Below the pieces are notes generated by a model that worked only from the letters and a program-made list of their open reading frames with translations, made no database searches and was not told where the DNA came from. This document shows positions 25,700 to 34,842 of a stretch of 64,000 bases of DNA, in pieces (the stretch's first letter is position 1; every line of letters begins with the position of its first letter). The stretch comes from Hyphomicrobiaceae bacterium (GTDB taxonomy: Bacteria > Pseudomonadota > Alphaproteobacteria > Rhizobiales > Hyphomicrobiaceae). The stretch is from positions 25,992 through 89,991 of the forward strand of contig JALHMC010000012.1 in NCBI GenBank assembly GCA_022844225.1, written 5' to 3'. The position numbers were made by a program, and so were the translations under genes.

Positions 25700-27217
25700 C
25701 TATCGCGTGGTGATGACGAAGTCGGTGTTGGGGCCGGTTTCGCCGAGGCCGAAGTCGGAGACGATGATCGAGGCGCCTGGCCACAGGCGCTCGCTCAGTA
25801 GCTGACGAACGTCGGCTGGGAGATCGATGCGGTCGAGGGCGTTCGACGGCGAGGCCCCGGGGCGTGCTGAGCCCGACGCCGATCGCGTGGCGGTGTCGCC
25901 GCCGCTGGTCGGGACCGAGACGACGACCCAGCGCATCTCCGCGTCGCCGAATTCCTCGATGGCCGTGTAGACGTGGGTGCCCAGCGGGCGATCCGGATCG
26001 GCGATGGAAACCGGCGCTGCCAGGATCTCGTGGAACCCCTGGCGGACGTAGACCTGCCCGGTCTGGCGAGAGACGAAAACCGAGATGGGTGATGTGGCCC
26101 TGCGGGCGAGGGTCAACTCATCGTTGGCCGCCTCCGAAGCCTCGTCGGCCTCGCGGGCGGCGCGAGCGGCTGAAAACGCCTCGCTGGAGGTGATGGCCTC
26201 GATCCGCTTCAGCTTCTCGTGTGCCTCGCGCGCCGCCTCGACGCCTGCCGCCGCATCGCGAATGCGTGCGAGCACGGCTGCTTCGCCGGACTCGGTCTGG
26301 ACCGTGGCCATGCCGAGATTCTCGAGCGCGAGGTGCTCCTCGGCCTCGGCCAGAATGCTTGCCGACGCCCTCAAAGCGGCGGCGGCACGATGCGCTTCCG
26401 CCGACTTCGCCTGGGCGAGATCGTAGGCGGGCTTGACGGCCTTGGCCGCCTCGGACTTCGCCGCGGTCGCCTCCGCCAGACGAAGCTCGGCGGCCTGGAA
26501 CGGCAGCAGCGCGCGGTTTTCTCCACCGCCAATGCCATCTGCCGTCGCGGCCACCTTGACCAGCGAAGCCACACGCGGCTGCGGGGCTTTCATGGGAGCC
26601 GGCAGTCGCGGATGTGCGAAACCGACCGGCGTCACGCTAGAGGGCGAGACCACGACACGCATGCCGATACGCCCCATCGACCACAGCGACGAGGCAAAGG
26701 CGCGCGGCAGCCGGATGCAGCCATGCGAGGCGCGATACCCGGGCAGATGGCCCTCGTGCAGCGCGATGCCCGACCACGTCAGGCGCTGCATGAATGGCAT
26801 CGGCGCATTCGAGTAGAGGTTGGACTCGTGATAGCGATTGCGCTGCAGGATGCTGAAGACGCCGGGCGGAGTCGAATGCCCGGGCTTGCCGCTGGAGATG
26901 CGAGAGCCGGAGATCCGACCGCGAGGGCCGTAGACGTCGATCCTCTGGTCGGCGATGGAGACCACCGTGATCAGCGGTTCCGGCGGGCCGGGCCGAGACG
27001 TAGCGCCGATAGGAGATCGCGACTCGCGGGATCTCTGGGTTGCATCGACCGTGCCCGTCGATGCGGCCAGCCAGAGGGCCGCAGCCGAAACCGTGATTGC
27101 CGATCGAGCGCTCGCCCGCAGAAAGGACCGAAATTCGTCCGAACCACCCACGACAACACCCCCTACGCCACCAACTCCGTCGCGCGCGCCGAAACGTCTC
27201 GCGCACACGAACATCAT
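25700..27217 (-). CDS. L,D-transpeptidase (YkuD) with central coiled coil and second YkuD-like lobe
   Basis: 505 aa with a membrane/signal segment (ARSAITVSAAALWLAASTG). Residues about 80-190 form the catalytic YkuD domain: VVSIADQRIDVYG, SGKPGHSTPPGVFSIL and the active-site HEGHLPGYRASHGCIRLP with His and Cys. Residues about 230-370 are Ala/Glu-rich coiled coil. The C-terminal part (ISVFVSRQTGQVYVRQG, PVSIADPDRPLGTHVYTA, IIVSDFGLGETGPNTDFVI) resembles a second YkuD lobe without the SHGC motif. It probably makes 3-3 peptidoglycan cross-links or attaches envelope proteins in the periplasm. Met codons at 27217 and 27214 are both possible starts. Confidence 0.88.
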   Translation of the reverse strand: MMFVCARRFGARDGVGGVGGVVVGGSDEFRSFLRASARSAITVSAAALWLAASTGTVDATQRSRESRSPIGATSRPGPPEPLITVVSIADQRIDVYGPRGRISGSRISSGKPGHSTPPGVFSILQRNRYHESNLYSNAPMPFMQRLTWSGIALHEGHLPGYRASHGCIRLPRAFASSLWSMGRIGMRVVVSPSSVTPVGFAHPRLPAPMKAPQPRVASLVKVAATADGIGGGENRALLPFQAAELRLAEATAAKSEAAKAVKPAYDLAQAKSAEAHRAAAALRASASILAEAEEHLALENLGMATVQTESGEAAVLARIRDAAAGVEAAREAHEKLKRIEAITSSEAFSAARAAREADEASEAANDELTLARRATSPISVFVSRQTGQVYVRQGFHEILAAPVSIADPDRPLGTHVYTAIEEFGDAEMRWVVVSVPTSGGDTATRSASGSARPGASPSNALDRIDLPADVRQLLSERLWPGASIIVSDFGLGETGPNTDFVITTR

Positions 27218-27284
27218 AGGCGGCTTGCGCTCGCGTTCCTGTACCCGTCAGGCAACAGCGACCGGCAAACGAAGGTGAGGGGGT

Positions 27285-28244
27285 TCAGTGCTCGCGATCG
27301 AGCTGGAATAGCGCGGCTTGCCGAAGAGGGTCGGCAGCTTCGCCGAACGGGGCCAGAGCGGCGAGGGCTGCGTCGACGGCCGCTGCCAGATGCTCGCGCG
27401 CCGCCTCGACGCCCGCGACAGCCACCAGCGTGGCCTTGCCGAGCGCCAGATCCTTGCCAACGGCCTTGCCGACCGTCGCCTCGTCGCCGGTGACGTCGAG
27501 CAGATCGTCCGAGATCTGGAACGCCAGGCCGATCGCCTCGCCGTAGGTGCGCGCATTCGCGATCGCCTCGGGCGAGCCACCTGCGCTGATGGCGCCGGCC
27601 TCGGCCGCGAACGCAATGAGGGCTCCGGTCTTCATGGCCTGAAGGCGGCGAACATGGTGCTCGTCGGGCAGCGCGGGCTGGCCGAGCTTCTCGGCCTCGA
27701 GATCGAGCATCTGGCCGCCGACCATGCCGGCCGGACCGGCCGCAGCTGCCATTCGCGCAACGAGGCGGGCGCGGGTCGCCGGAGGCAAGCCCGAGCCCGG
27801 CGCAGAGTCGAACGAGCCGTGGCTGGCCAGGATCTCGAATGCGAGCGTCAGAAGGGCGTCGCCGGCAAGGATAGCCGTCCATTCGTCGAACGCCTTCCAA
27901 ACCGTCGGCTGGCCGCGGCGGAGTTCATCGTTGTCCATGGCCGGCAGGTCGTCGTGGACGAGGCTGTAGGCGTGGAGGCATTCGAGAGCGGCGGCGACGT
28001 CAAGGGCGTTTGCGGCCGCCTCACGGCCCCCGAGCAACCGGGCCATCTCGAGCACGAGGAACGGTCGAAATCGCTTGCCCCCGGCCAAGACCGCATGGCG
28101 CATGGATGCCAGAAGACGCGGCGGGGTGCCGGTTACGCCGGCTTGATCCAGGTGCAGAGCCAAGCGCGCCTCGACCTCTCGTGCCGTCCGTGCGAGCCCA
28201 GCCGTAAAGAGAGAGTTGCCTGCAGCCACCATTGCGCGCTCCAT
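27285..28244 (-). CDS. ispA: Polyprenyl (farnesyl/geranylgeranyl) diphosphate synthase
   Basis: 319 aa from ATG 28244. It condenses isopentenyl diphosphate with allylic diphosphates to give C15 or longer precursors. Motifs: GGKRFRPFLVLEMARLLGG, the first Asp-rich motif VHDDLPAMDNDELRRGQPTVWK, GGQMLDLEAEK, KTGALIAFAAEAGAI, and the second Asp-rich motif FQISDDLLDVTGDEATVGKAVGKDLALGKATLV. The arrangement is the IspA type of Proteobacteria; exact chain length cannot be fixed. It works downstream of the MEP pathway represented here by ispG. It is divergent from rpmF. Confidence 0.94.
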   Translation of the reverse strand: MERAMVAAGNSLFTAGLARTAREVEARLALHLDQAGVTGTPPRLLASMRHAVLAGGKRFRPFLVLEMARLLGGREAAANALDVAAALECLHAYSLVHDDLPAMDNDELRRGQPTVWKAFDEWTAILAGDALLTLAFEILASHGSFDSAPGSGLPPATRARLVARMAAAAGPAGMVGGQMLDLEAEKLGQPALPDEHHVRRLQAMKTGALIAFAAEAGAISAGGSPEAIANARTYGEAIGLAFQISDDLLDVTGDEATVGKAVGKDLALGKATLVAVAGVEAAREHLAAAVDAALAALAPFGEAADPLRQAALFQLDREH

Positions 28245-28585
28245 TGCGCCGGGATCAGTGTCGGTCTGCCCCGGATATCGCGCGTTCCGGCGTCCCACAA
28301 TGCCTCAAAACGGGGTCCCGTCGAACGGATCTGCGCTTACCAACCTCAGGTCGTAGGGAGCGAAACTGCCCCAGCGCGTCGGATGACCGACGACGGCGGA
28401 CGAGATACGACAGAGGCGCTGGTCAGGCATCCGGAATGCCGCTATAAGCGGCGCTTCGTCCGCACCTTCCGGCCCCACGAGGGTAGTTGCGTGCGACCAA
28501 CATTCAGTCTACGCGTCATCCGACGGCTCAGCCGGTCGGGACGCCCGAACAAGGCTCTCGCGGAGAGCACCGAAGGAGCACGACA
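28245..28585. other. Divergent ispA/rpmF intergenic region
   Basis: 341 bases holding the promoters of ispA (-) and rpmF (+). No supported ORF is present. The rpmF SD (AAGGAG, about 28573-28578) is at its right end. I could not assign -35/-10 boxes reliably. Confidence 0.5.
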
Positions 28586-28774
28586 ATGGCTGTCCCGAGA
28601 AAGAAAACGTCGCGCATGAAGCGCGGATTCCGCCGATCGGCCGATGCGCTGTCGGCGCCGATCTACGTCGAGGACAAGGAGTCGGGCAATCTGCGCCGGC
28701 CGCATCACATCGACCTGAAGTCGGGCAAATATCGCAAGCGCCAGATTCTGGACGTGGTCAAGGCCGAGTCCTGA
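28586..28774 (+). CDS. rpmF: 50S ribosomal protein bL32
   Basis: 62 aa, [25 protein letters not shown], then [20 protein letters not shown]. This is the zinc-free form of bL32 usual in Alphaproteobacteria (no CxxC pairs). ATG 28586 follows AAGGAG with correct spacing; the ORF-track start at 28487 is too early. It is a structural protein of the large ribosomal subunit, and is commonly near isoprenoid or fatty-acid genes in this class. Confidence 0.97.
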   Translation: MAVPRKKTSRMKRGFRRSADALSAPIYVEDKESGNLRRPHHIDLKSGKYRKRQILDVVKAES

Positions 28775-28914
28775 TCTGCCATTGCAGGTGTCGACTGGGC
28801 TCGTACGCTGGACGGGGTCGTTGCCCGGCGGATCCGCGGTACCAGTAGGGACTGGCTCGTCCAGGGTGGTGCCGACCGGATCGGTAGCCGAGGACGTCGT
28901 TAGGGGGATATCGC

Positions 28915-29331
28915 ATGTCGCTTCGTGTCATTCCGCTGCTGGTGATCTCGTTCATCGTTTACAACGTCGTCGTCCTTTTCGGTGGGGATGCCACGGCCGA
29001 GGCGATCCTGTCGCGACAGCTCTTCTCGATGCCGATGGTCAGCGGCGCCCGATGGGTGTTCACGATCGGCGACCTGATCATCCTGCTGACGATGGTGCTT
29101 CTCTTCGCCGAGCTGATCAAATCGACCTACACCTCCAGCTCGCAAATGGTGGACCATGGGCTGTCGATGATCGTTTTCATCGCCTGTCTGGTGGAGTTCC
29201 TGCTGGTGCCCAAGGCGACCTCGTCGGTTTTCTTTTTCATCCTGATCGCCGCGCTGATCGACGTCGTCGCGGGCGCCTTGATCGGAATTAGGACGGCCCG
29301 CCGCGATCTCAATCTCGGTGGCGGCGAATAG
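28915..29331 (+). CDS. Conserved small integral membrane protein, about four spans
   Basis: 138 aa, strongly hydrophobic with four likely transmembrane helices (MSLRVIPLLVISFIVYNVVVLF, FTIGDLIILLTMVLLFAELI, LSMIVFIACLVEFLLVP, SVFFFILIAALIDVVAGALIG) and a short basic cytosolic tail. I recognise the type as a conserved hypothetical alphaproteobacterial membrane protein without known function. ATG 28915 is preceded by GGGGGAT. A hairpin terminator follows, so it seems to end its transcript; rpmF lies 140 bases upstream. Confidence 0.8.
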   Translation: MSLRVIPLLVISFIVYNVVVLFGGDATAEAILSRQLFSMPMVSGARWVFTIGDLIILLTMVLLFAELIKSTYTSSSQMVDHGLSMIVFIACLVEFLLVPKATSSVFFFILIAALIDVVAGALIGIRTARRDLNLGGGE

Positions 29332-29375
29332 GTTGTCGCGCCGTCTCGCGTGCCGATCCTCGGACCGAGCATGGG

Positions 29376-29392
29376 GCCGCCCAAAAGGCGGC
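29376..29392 (+). terminator. Rho-independent terminator candidate
   Basis: GCCGCC-caaaa-GGCGGC is a perfect 6-bp GC stem 44 bases after the membrane-protein stop, followed by TCTAGTCGTTTCC, a weak T-containing tail. Confidence 0.5.
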
Positions 29393-29535
29393 TCTAGTCG
29401 TTTCCAAGGCTCGTATGGGGCAGCGTTCCATTTTAGAAGTTGTTAATTCGTCATAGATACATTTCAGAAAAGGCATGCTGCCATTAGGCGGCGGCGGGCG
29501 ACCGGTGCTTTCCGAGCCGAGGGGATTCACGAGCT

Positions 29536-31347
29536 GTGCCTTCGCCTTCCGACATGAAGACTCTGGCGGTATCCGAGCGGGTCGCAGCCGAGGATCAAGA
29601 CGAACAATCACCAGCACCTGTCACGGCGCTTGCCGACGTGCCGGTCGAGGGCTGCTCACTGGATCTCATCGGCATCCTATCGTCGGTGCAGGAGACAGCT
29701 TACCTCTGGGATATTGTCGCCGATCGCATCGAATGGGAAAGCAACGCGGCCGAGGTTCTCGGCATGCGGTCCTTAGCCGAGATCGCGAACAGCTCCGGGT
29801 TTAACTTCCTGGTGGCACCCGAGCACGTCCAACGCCGGCTCGACGCGATCACCGACATTGCTGCGATCGACGCGAGCCGAGGCGCCCACTACAGGGTGCA
29901 GTATAAATTCACGCCGCTAGGCCGCCGCAGCGACAGTTCGCTTTGGCTCGAAGACCACGGCCGATGCTGGTTCGACGAGAGCGGAAAGCCGATCCGGGCG
30001 CGCGGCATCATACGCGTGATCAACGAGCGCTATCTCGAGGAGCAGCGCCTCCTCTATCGCTCGGACCATGACGAGCTGACGGGTCAGCTCAATCGCATCC
30101 GGCTGACCGATGCGCTCGGGGCCGTCGCGGCGAGAGCCGAGCGAACCAAACAGAGCTGTGCGTTCCTGATGGTCTCGGTCAACAACCTCGCCGTCATCAA
30201 CGAGACGTTCGGCTTCGACGTCGGCGACGAAGCGATCGCGGCCGTAGCCCGGGTGATCCGCTCCAAGCTGCGCGGCGGAGACACGATCGGGCGCTATTCG
30301 TCGAACAAGTTCGGCATCATCCTCAACGACTGCGGACCCGGCGCGATGCGGATTGCCGCCGAGCGCTTCATCAAGGCGGTTCGCGAGGCGACAATCGATA
30401 CGTCGGCCTGCCCCCTGTCCGCCTCCATCGCTGTGGGAGCGGTATTATTGCCCGACCACGCGCGGACGGCACATCAAGCGCTCAGCCATTCGCTGCAGGC
30501 CCTCGAGCAGGCCAAGCGCAGCCGGAACGAGGCTTTCACCGCCTACGAGCCGAGCGCGGCCAAGGAATCAACGCGCAAGCGCAATATCACGATCGCCGAG
30601 GAAGTGATCACGGCTCTCGACGAGAACCGGATGCTGATCGCGCTGCAGCCAATCGTCTCGACGAAGGATTATCAGCCTGCGCTCTACGAGTGCCTGCTGC
30701 GCATGGAGCGGCCCGACGGGATGCTCGTTTCGGCCGGCGAGTTCATCGCCGTGGCCGAGCAGCTCGGCCTGTCACGGCTGATCGACCGTCGGACGCTGGA
30801 GCTGTCCATTGAAGTGCTGGTCAAGCATCCGGACATCCACCTTTCGGTCAACGTGTCCAGCCTGACGGCGAGCGACCACGAGTGGCTCGTGACGTTGCAT
30901 CGGCTGACGGGCGGGCGGAGAGCGTTGACGGAGCGGCTGACCATCGAGATCACCGAGACGGCGGCGATCCACGATCTGGACCTGTCGATCAACTTCGTCG
31001 ACACGCTGAAGGAGCTCGGCTGCAAGGTGGCCATCGACGACTTCGGCGCCGGCTATACCTCCTTCAAGAACCTCAAGATTCTCGACGTCGACATGGTCAA
31101 GATCGACGGCTCGTTCGTGAAGAACCTGCTGGAGGAACCGACCAACCGCGTGTTCATCAAGACGCTGGTCGAGATTGCGCAGACATTCGGACTGGACACG
31201 GTTGCCGAATGGGTGGCCGACGAAGAGACGGCCCGGATCTGCGCCGAGTGCGGCATCACGCACATGCAAGGGTTCTATTTCGGGCATCCGCTGATGGCGA
31301 GCGATCTCGATCCCAGGACGGTCTCGCGCGACCAGCGTTCGAGTTGA
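29536..31347 (+). CDS. PAS-GGDEF-EAL protein with degenerate GGDEF active site
   Basis: 603 aa (GTG 29536; an in-frame ATG at 29554 is an alternative). A PAS-like sensor spans about residues 45-170 (AYLWDIVADRIEWESNAAEVLGM, GIIRVINERY). In the GGDEF domain the active site reads SSNKF and cannot make c-di-GMP, while the RGGD I-site five residues ahead is kept. The EAL domain reads ECLLR in place of EALLR but retains SVNVSS, EITET, AIDDFGAGYTSF, VKIDGSFVK and MQGFYFG, so phosphodiesterase activity is plausible. No membrane span is seen, so it is probably a cytosolic c-di-GMP-lowering or receptor protein. Confidence 0.93.
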   Translation: MPSPSDMKTLAVSERVAAEDQDEQSPAPVTALADVPVEGCSLDLIGILSSVQETAYLWDIVADRIEWESNAAEVLGMRSLAEIANSSGFNFLVAPEHVQRRLDAITDIAAIDASRGAHYRVQYKFTPLGRRSDSSLWLEDHGRCWFDESGKPIRARGIIRVINERYLEEQRLLYRSDHDELTGQLNRIRLTDALGAVAARAERTKQSCAFLMVSVNNLAVINETFGFDVGDEAIAAVARVIRSKLRGGDTIGRYSSNKFGIILNDCGPGAMRIAAERFIKAVREATIDTSACPLSASIAVGAVLLPDHARTAHQALSHSLQALEQAKRSRNEAFTAYEPSAAKESTRKRNITIAEEVITALDENRMLIALQPIVSTKDYQPALYECLLRMERPDGMLVSAGEFIAVAEQLGLSRLIDRRTLELSIEVLVKHPDIHLSVNVSSLTASDHEWLVTLHRLTGGRRALTERLTIEITETAAIHDLDLSINFVDTLKELGCKVAIDDFGAGYTSFKNLKILDVDMVKIDGSFVKNLLEEPTNRVFIKTLVEIAQTFGLDTVAEWVADEETARICAECGITHMQGFYFGHPLMASDLDPRTVSRDQRSS

Positions 31348-31434
31348 AACAGACGCAATTCGGCTGACGGGTTGACTTTCGTGGCGGCTCCCGCCTTCGA
31401 TGCGCAAGAAGCATCGAACGCCTGTGAGAGCCCC

Positions 31435-32385
31435 ATGCCCCTCAGAATTGCCTGCCAGATGGACCCGATCGACCGCATCGACATCCAGGGCGACTCGACG
31501 TTCGCCTTATTGCTCGAGGCACAGCGGCGGGGGCACGAACTCTTCTACTATACCCCGCCCCACCTGACGCTCGATGGACGGCATCTCGTGGCGCGCGGGC
31601 AGACCCTGACCGTCGAGGACAAGGCCGGCGACCATTACCGCCTGTCAGACCCGCGGCGGGTGGACCTCGCCGAATGGGACGTCGTACTGCTGCGGCAGGA
31701 TCCGCCATTCGACATGGGCTACATCACGACCACCCATTTGCTGGAGCGCATCCATCCCAAGACGCTGGTGGTGAACGATCCGGCGCACGTGCGCAATGCA
31801 CCCGAGAAGGTCTGGGTCCTCGAGTTCCAGGACCTGATGCCCCCGACCATGGTGACCCGGAATATCGAGGACGTCCGCGATTTCCAGACGCGCCACAAGG
31901 ACATCATCATCAAGCCGCTCTACGGCAACGGCGGAGCCAGCGTGTTCCGTATTCAGCCAGGAGACTCGAACCTCAACTCATTGGTCGAGCTGTTTCAGAC
32001 CGTGTTCCGCGAGCCATTCATGGTGCAGCAGTACCGCCCAGAGGTGCGTGGCGGCGACAAGCGAATCATCCTGGTGGACGGCGAGGTTGCAGGCGCCATC
32101 AACCGCGTGCCGGCCGAGGGTGAAACCCGCTCGAACATGCACGTCGGAGGCACTCCAAAACCCACGGAGCTGACGCCGCGCGACAAGGAGATCTGCGCGC
32201 GATTGGGGCCGCACCTCAAGGAGCGCGGTCTGATCTTCGTTGGGATAGACGTGATCGGACCATATCTTACCGAGATCAACGTCACGTCGCCGACGGGCAT
32301 CCGTCAAGTCAAGGCATTCGGTGGCAACGATATCGCCGCGATGATCTGGGATACGATCGAAGCGAAAAGGGCCGCAATCGCATAG
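31435..32385 (+). CDS. gshB: Glutathione synthase
   Basis: 316 aa from ATG 31435, with a GAGAG upstream. It ligates glycine to gamma-glutamylcysteine with ATP in the cytosol. Family motifs are clear: [35 protein letters not shown] at the N terminus, [78 protein letters not shown] and [14 protein letters not shown]. Length and order match bacterial GshB. It lies 87 bases after the GGDEF/EAL gene. Confidence 0.97.
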   Translation: MPLRIACQMDPIDRIDIQGDSTFALLLEAQRRGHELFYYTPPHLTLDGRHLVARGQTLTVEDKAGDHYRLSDPRRVDLAEWDVVLLRQDPPFDMGYITTTHLLERIHPKTLVVNDPAHVRNAPEKVWVLEFQDLMPPTMVTRNIEDVRDFQTRHKDIIIKPLYGNGGASVFRIQPGDSNLNSLVELFQTVFREPFMVQQYRPEVRGGDKRIILVDGEVAGAINRVPAEGETRSNMHVGGTPKPTELTPRDKEICARLGPHLKERGLIFVGIDVIGPYLTEINVTSPTGIRQVKAFGGNDIAAMIWDTIEAKRAAIA

Positions 32386-32440
32386 TTTTTCTACGCCCTA
32401 TCAGACTTTACGCGTTAACTATTTGTCTGGTTTAAGGGTT

Positions 32441-32449
32441 TTATCCACA
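32441..32449 (+). other. Perfect DnaA-box sequence TTATCCACA
   Basis: A single exact match to the consensus DnaA box in the AT-rich gshB/M15-peptidase intergenic region. No cluster of boxes is seen, so it is not an origin. It may be a regulatory or titration site, or chance. Confidence 0.3.
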
Positions 32450-32543
32450 ACCCCTTCCGGCTAGCGAACTTGTCGACCCTACGGGTCAACGGGGAAACCG
32501 GGGTGCGCGCGATGCACCCCCCAAAGCCAGAAGGAGCGATCCC

Positions 32544-33056
32544 ATGCATGGACGTCGTCCGGGCGTGCTCGCACTTGCTGTCGCGGCCGTTGCCGTCGGC
32601 ACACTGACGTTAATTCCCGATGAGCTGGATGCTTCCAGCTCGTGCTTGCCCGGCGAATTGAAGTCGCGCCTCGCACAGATCAACAGCAAGTTCGGGAAGG
32701 TCTCGGTTATCTCGACCTATCGGGGCGGGGCGCGCATGCCGAACGGCCGCTCCAGCTTCCATGCTTCATGCCGAGCCGTGGATTTCAAGCCACCGAGGGG
32801 CCGGTACTCGGAGGTGGCAAGCTGGCTCAAGGCCAATCACGGCGGTGGTGTCGGGACCTACAGCTGCGGGATGCATCACATCCACATCGACAACGGGCCG
32901 CGCGTCCGTTTCCATCACTGCCAGAGTGCATCGGCCGGCGAGGAGATGGATGGAGAGGCGATCCGTGCCGCCAAGGCTGAATGGGAGACGAGGCCCGGAC
33001 AAGGCTCATGGCCGCTCGTCCTGCCGGCCGCCGGCGCCCCCGACGTGAAGCTCTGA
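32544..33056 (+). CDS. Exported M15/YcbK-like zinc peptidase-fold protein
   Basis: 170 aa with AAGGAG before ATG 32544. A signal/anchor segment (VLALAVAAVAVGTLTLIP) is followed by a compact domain: VSVISTYRGGARMPNGRSSFHASCRAVDFKPP supplies a His and Asp, and YSCGMHHIHIDNG supplies the second His, the H-D-H zinc pattern of peptidase M15 (D-Ala-D-Ala carboxypeptidase-like, DUF882/YcbK). It probably trims peptidoglycan peptides in the periplasm. One cysteine pair (SSCLPGE and HASCRA) may form a disulfide. The neighbours do not indicate a pathway. Confidence 0.82.
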   Translation: MHGRRPGVLALAVAAVAVGTLTLIPDELDASSSCLPGELKSRLAQINSKFGKVSVISTYRGGARMPNGRSSFHASCRAVDFKPPRGRYSEVASWLKANHGGGVGTYSCGMHHIHIDNGPRVRFHHCQSASAGEEMDGEAIRAAKAEWETRPGQGSWPLVLPAAGAPDVKL

Positions 33057-33075
33057 ACTGACCACGCAATCGACT

Positions 33076-33099
33076 CGGGGCGCGGCTCGTCGCGTCCCG
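33076..33099 (+). terminator. Stem-loop after M15-like gene
   Basis: CGGGGCGCG-gctcgt-CGCGTCCCG makes a 9-bp stem with one G-U pair, 19 bases after the stop and before the convergent iron-alcohol-dehydrogenase gene. It is followed by CTCTATCTATC, not a true T-run. Confidence 0.4.
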
Positions 33100-33114
33100 G
33101 CTCTATCTATCCAA

Positions 33115-34299
33115 CTACCAGGCGATTTCGAGAATTTCCCTGACGTCGCCCGCGGACTCGATCGGCCGCGGATTGATGCGCACGGGCTTATAGGCCAAGG
33201 CCCGCGTCGCGATCTCGTCGAGCCGATCGCGGGTTATGCCGACATCCCGCAGGCTGGTCGGCTGATCGAGACCGGCGATCAATTGTTTGACGAGTGCTCC
33301 AGCCGGCTGGTCCGGAGCGTCCATCGCCGCCGAGAGCGCCTTCTGACGTTCGCCGTTGACGACCGCGTTCCAGGTCAGCACCGCCGGAAGCATGACGCAC
33401 GAGGTGTGGCCGTGCGGCACTCCGAACGTCGCTCCGAGGGCGTAGCCAATTCCATGGCTGGCGCCCGTCCCGACGCCCGACACGGAAGGGGCGATCGACT
33501 GCCACATGCCGAACTGCGCCTCGAGACGGGCTTCGAGGCTTGTCGGTTCGCGCTTGATACGCGGGAGCGCGCGCGACAAGAGGCGCAGACCCTGCAGCGA
33601 GTGTGCCTCAGTGGCGAGGTTGGCGACCGGGTTACAGTAGCTTTCGACGGCGTGGTCGACGGCGCGGATACCTGTCGCGAACAGCAGCCACATGGGCGTG
33701 TCGAGAGTCGCAGCCGGGTCGAGGATGACGGAACGGGGGGCAAACGCGCGGTGGAGGAACGACTGCTTAGTGTTGGTGGCCGAAAGCGTGATGCCGGCGG
33801 TAGAGGTGAACTCCGAGGCCGAGAAGGTCGTCGAAACGGCCAGCATCCGGATGGGGTCGGCAGGTGCTTGGATCCGCCGGCCTTCGGCACCATCGATGCC
33901 GGCGCGATAGGGCTCCATCGAGTCGATGGTCTCGAGGTCCAGCCAGAGGCACATGAGCATAGCCTTGGTGGCGTCGATGACGGACCCGCCGCCGATGGCC
34001 ACGAGCAGATCGGCCTTCGCAGCGCGCGCCTTGGCGGCCCCAGCGATGACGTCTTCACGAGGGCTGTGGGAGGCGATCTCAGCGTGGGTGCCGACGTGCA
34101 TTGCACCGAGCGCGCGCTCGGCCCTCTGAAGGGGACCGTTATCGAGCCTGGCCAGAGAGCGGGTCGAGGTGAGGAAGACACGACTCGCGCCGTAGCGTCT
34201 GGCTTCGGCGACGATCGCCTCCTCGAGCGGCTGACCGAAGACGATGCGTTCGGTGGCGGAGATGTTGAAGTGGCCGACGGGAAGCTTGGCAGCGGACAT
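33115..34299 (-). CDS. Iron-containing alcohol dehydrogenase (maleylacetate reductase-like)
   Basis: 394 aa. The NAD(P)-binding N-terminal domain shows LLVAIGGGSVIDATKAM. The helical C-terminal domain carries likely metal ligands in GIRAVDHAVESY, GASHGIGYALGATFGVPHGHTSCVMLP. The family includes Fe- or Zn-dependent alcohol dehydrogenases and maleylacetate reductase; the residues I see do not separate them, though the length and GVPHGHTSCVMLP form suit the maleylacetate reductase side, which would fit aromatic-ring catabolism. The next gene on this strand, DUF421, starts 37 bases beyond it. Confidence 0.88.
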   Translation of the reverse strand: MSAAKLPVGHFNISATERIVFGQPLEEAIVAEARRYGASRVFLTSTRSLARLDNGPLQRAERALGAMHVGTHAEIASHSPREDVIAGAAKARAAKADLLVAIGGGSVIDATKAMLMCLWLDLETIDSMEPYRAGIDGAEGRRIQAPADPIRMLAVSTTFSASEFTSTAGITLSATNTKQSFLHRAFAPRSVILDPAATLDTPMWLLFATGIRAVDHAVESYCNPVANLATEAHSLQGLRLLSRALPRIKREPTSLEARLEAQFGMWQSIAPSVSGVGTGASHGIGYALGATFGVPHGHTSCVMLPAVLTWNAVVNGERQKALSAAMDAPDQPAGALVKQLIAGLDQPTSLRDVGITRDRLDEIATRALAYKPVRINPRPIESAGDVREILEIAW

Positions 34300-34335
34300 C
34301 GTTGGAACTCCGGCATGACGCGTCCGGCGAACCTA

Positions 34336-34842
34336 TCAGGCTACCGGCTCTTTTCCACCGGGCAAGGTCTGGACGTCGCTTCGCCGCTCACCTACCGCGA
34401 TCGCGCCATCGTTTTCGAGCACCGCATATCGCACCCGCGAAAGCGTCGTGATTCCCTCCTTCCTGAGGGCTTCGAAAAGTTCAGAACGCGTGATCTGCTC
34501 CGCCGCCATGGCCGCCTCGTCGATCACGCCGTGTCGGACCAGAATCCGGGGCTTGCCGTCGAGGACACGCTCCGCCGCCTTGAAGCGCCACGCCACATAG
34601 CTGACGATTTGACTGACACCGAACAGAACGCCGGCGGCCAAGACCCCTCCCGTGAGTGATTTCTCATCGCCGATCATGGCGTTCTGTACGGTTTCGCTGA
34701 GCATCAGCAGAACCACGAGATCGAACGGAGCAAGCTCGCCCGCGTGGCGCTTTCCGATGATACGCATCATGACGAAAAGAAAGGCATAGATCGCGACCAC
34801 CCGTGCCAAGATCTCGAATGGGCTCGTGCTCATGGTTAGCAT
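34336..34842 (-). CDS. DUF421/YetF-family membrane protein
   Basis: 168 aa. Two to three N-terminal membrane helices (FEILARVVAIYAFLFVMMRIIG, SLTGGVLAAGVLFGVSQIVSYVAW) contain the family signature GKRHAGELAPFDLVVLLMLSETVQNAMIGD. They are followed by a cytosolic alpha/beta DUF421 domain (VLDGKPRILVRHGVIDEAAMAAEQITRSELFEALRKEGI, VRYAVLENDGAIAV). YetF/YdfS relatives influence spore or membrane protein stability, but the molecular role is unknown. ATG 34842 or 34833 may be used. It lies upstream of the iron-ADH gene on the same strand and is divergent from the ketopantoate-reductase gene. Confidence 0.9.
   Translation of the reverse strand: MLTMSTSPFEILARVVAIYAFLFVMMRIIGKRHAGELAPFDLVVLLMLSETVQNAMIGDEKSLTGGVLAAGVLFGVSQIVSYVAWRFKAAERVLDGKPRILVRHGVIDEAAMAAEQITRSELFEALRKEGITTLSRVRYAVLENDGAIAVGERRSDVQTLPGGKEPVA

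Noticed and set aside
32441-32449. Replication origin
   Set aside because: Only one DnaA box, no box cluster, no dnaA, hemE or repABC genes.
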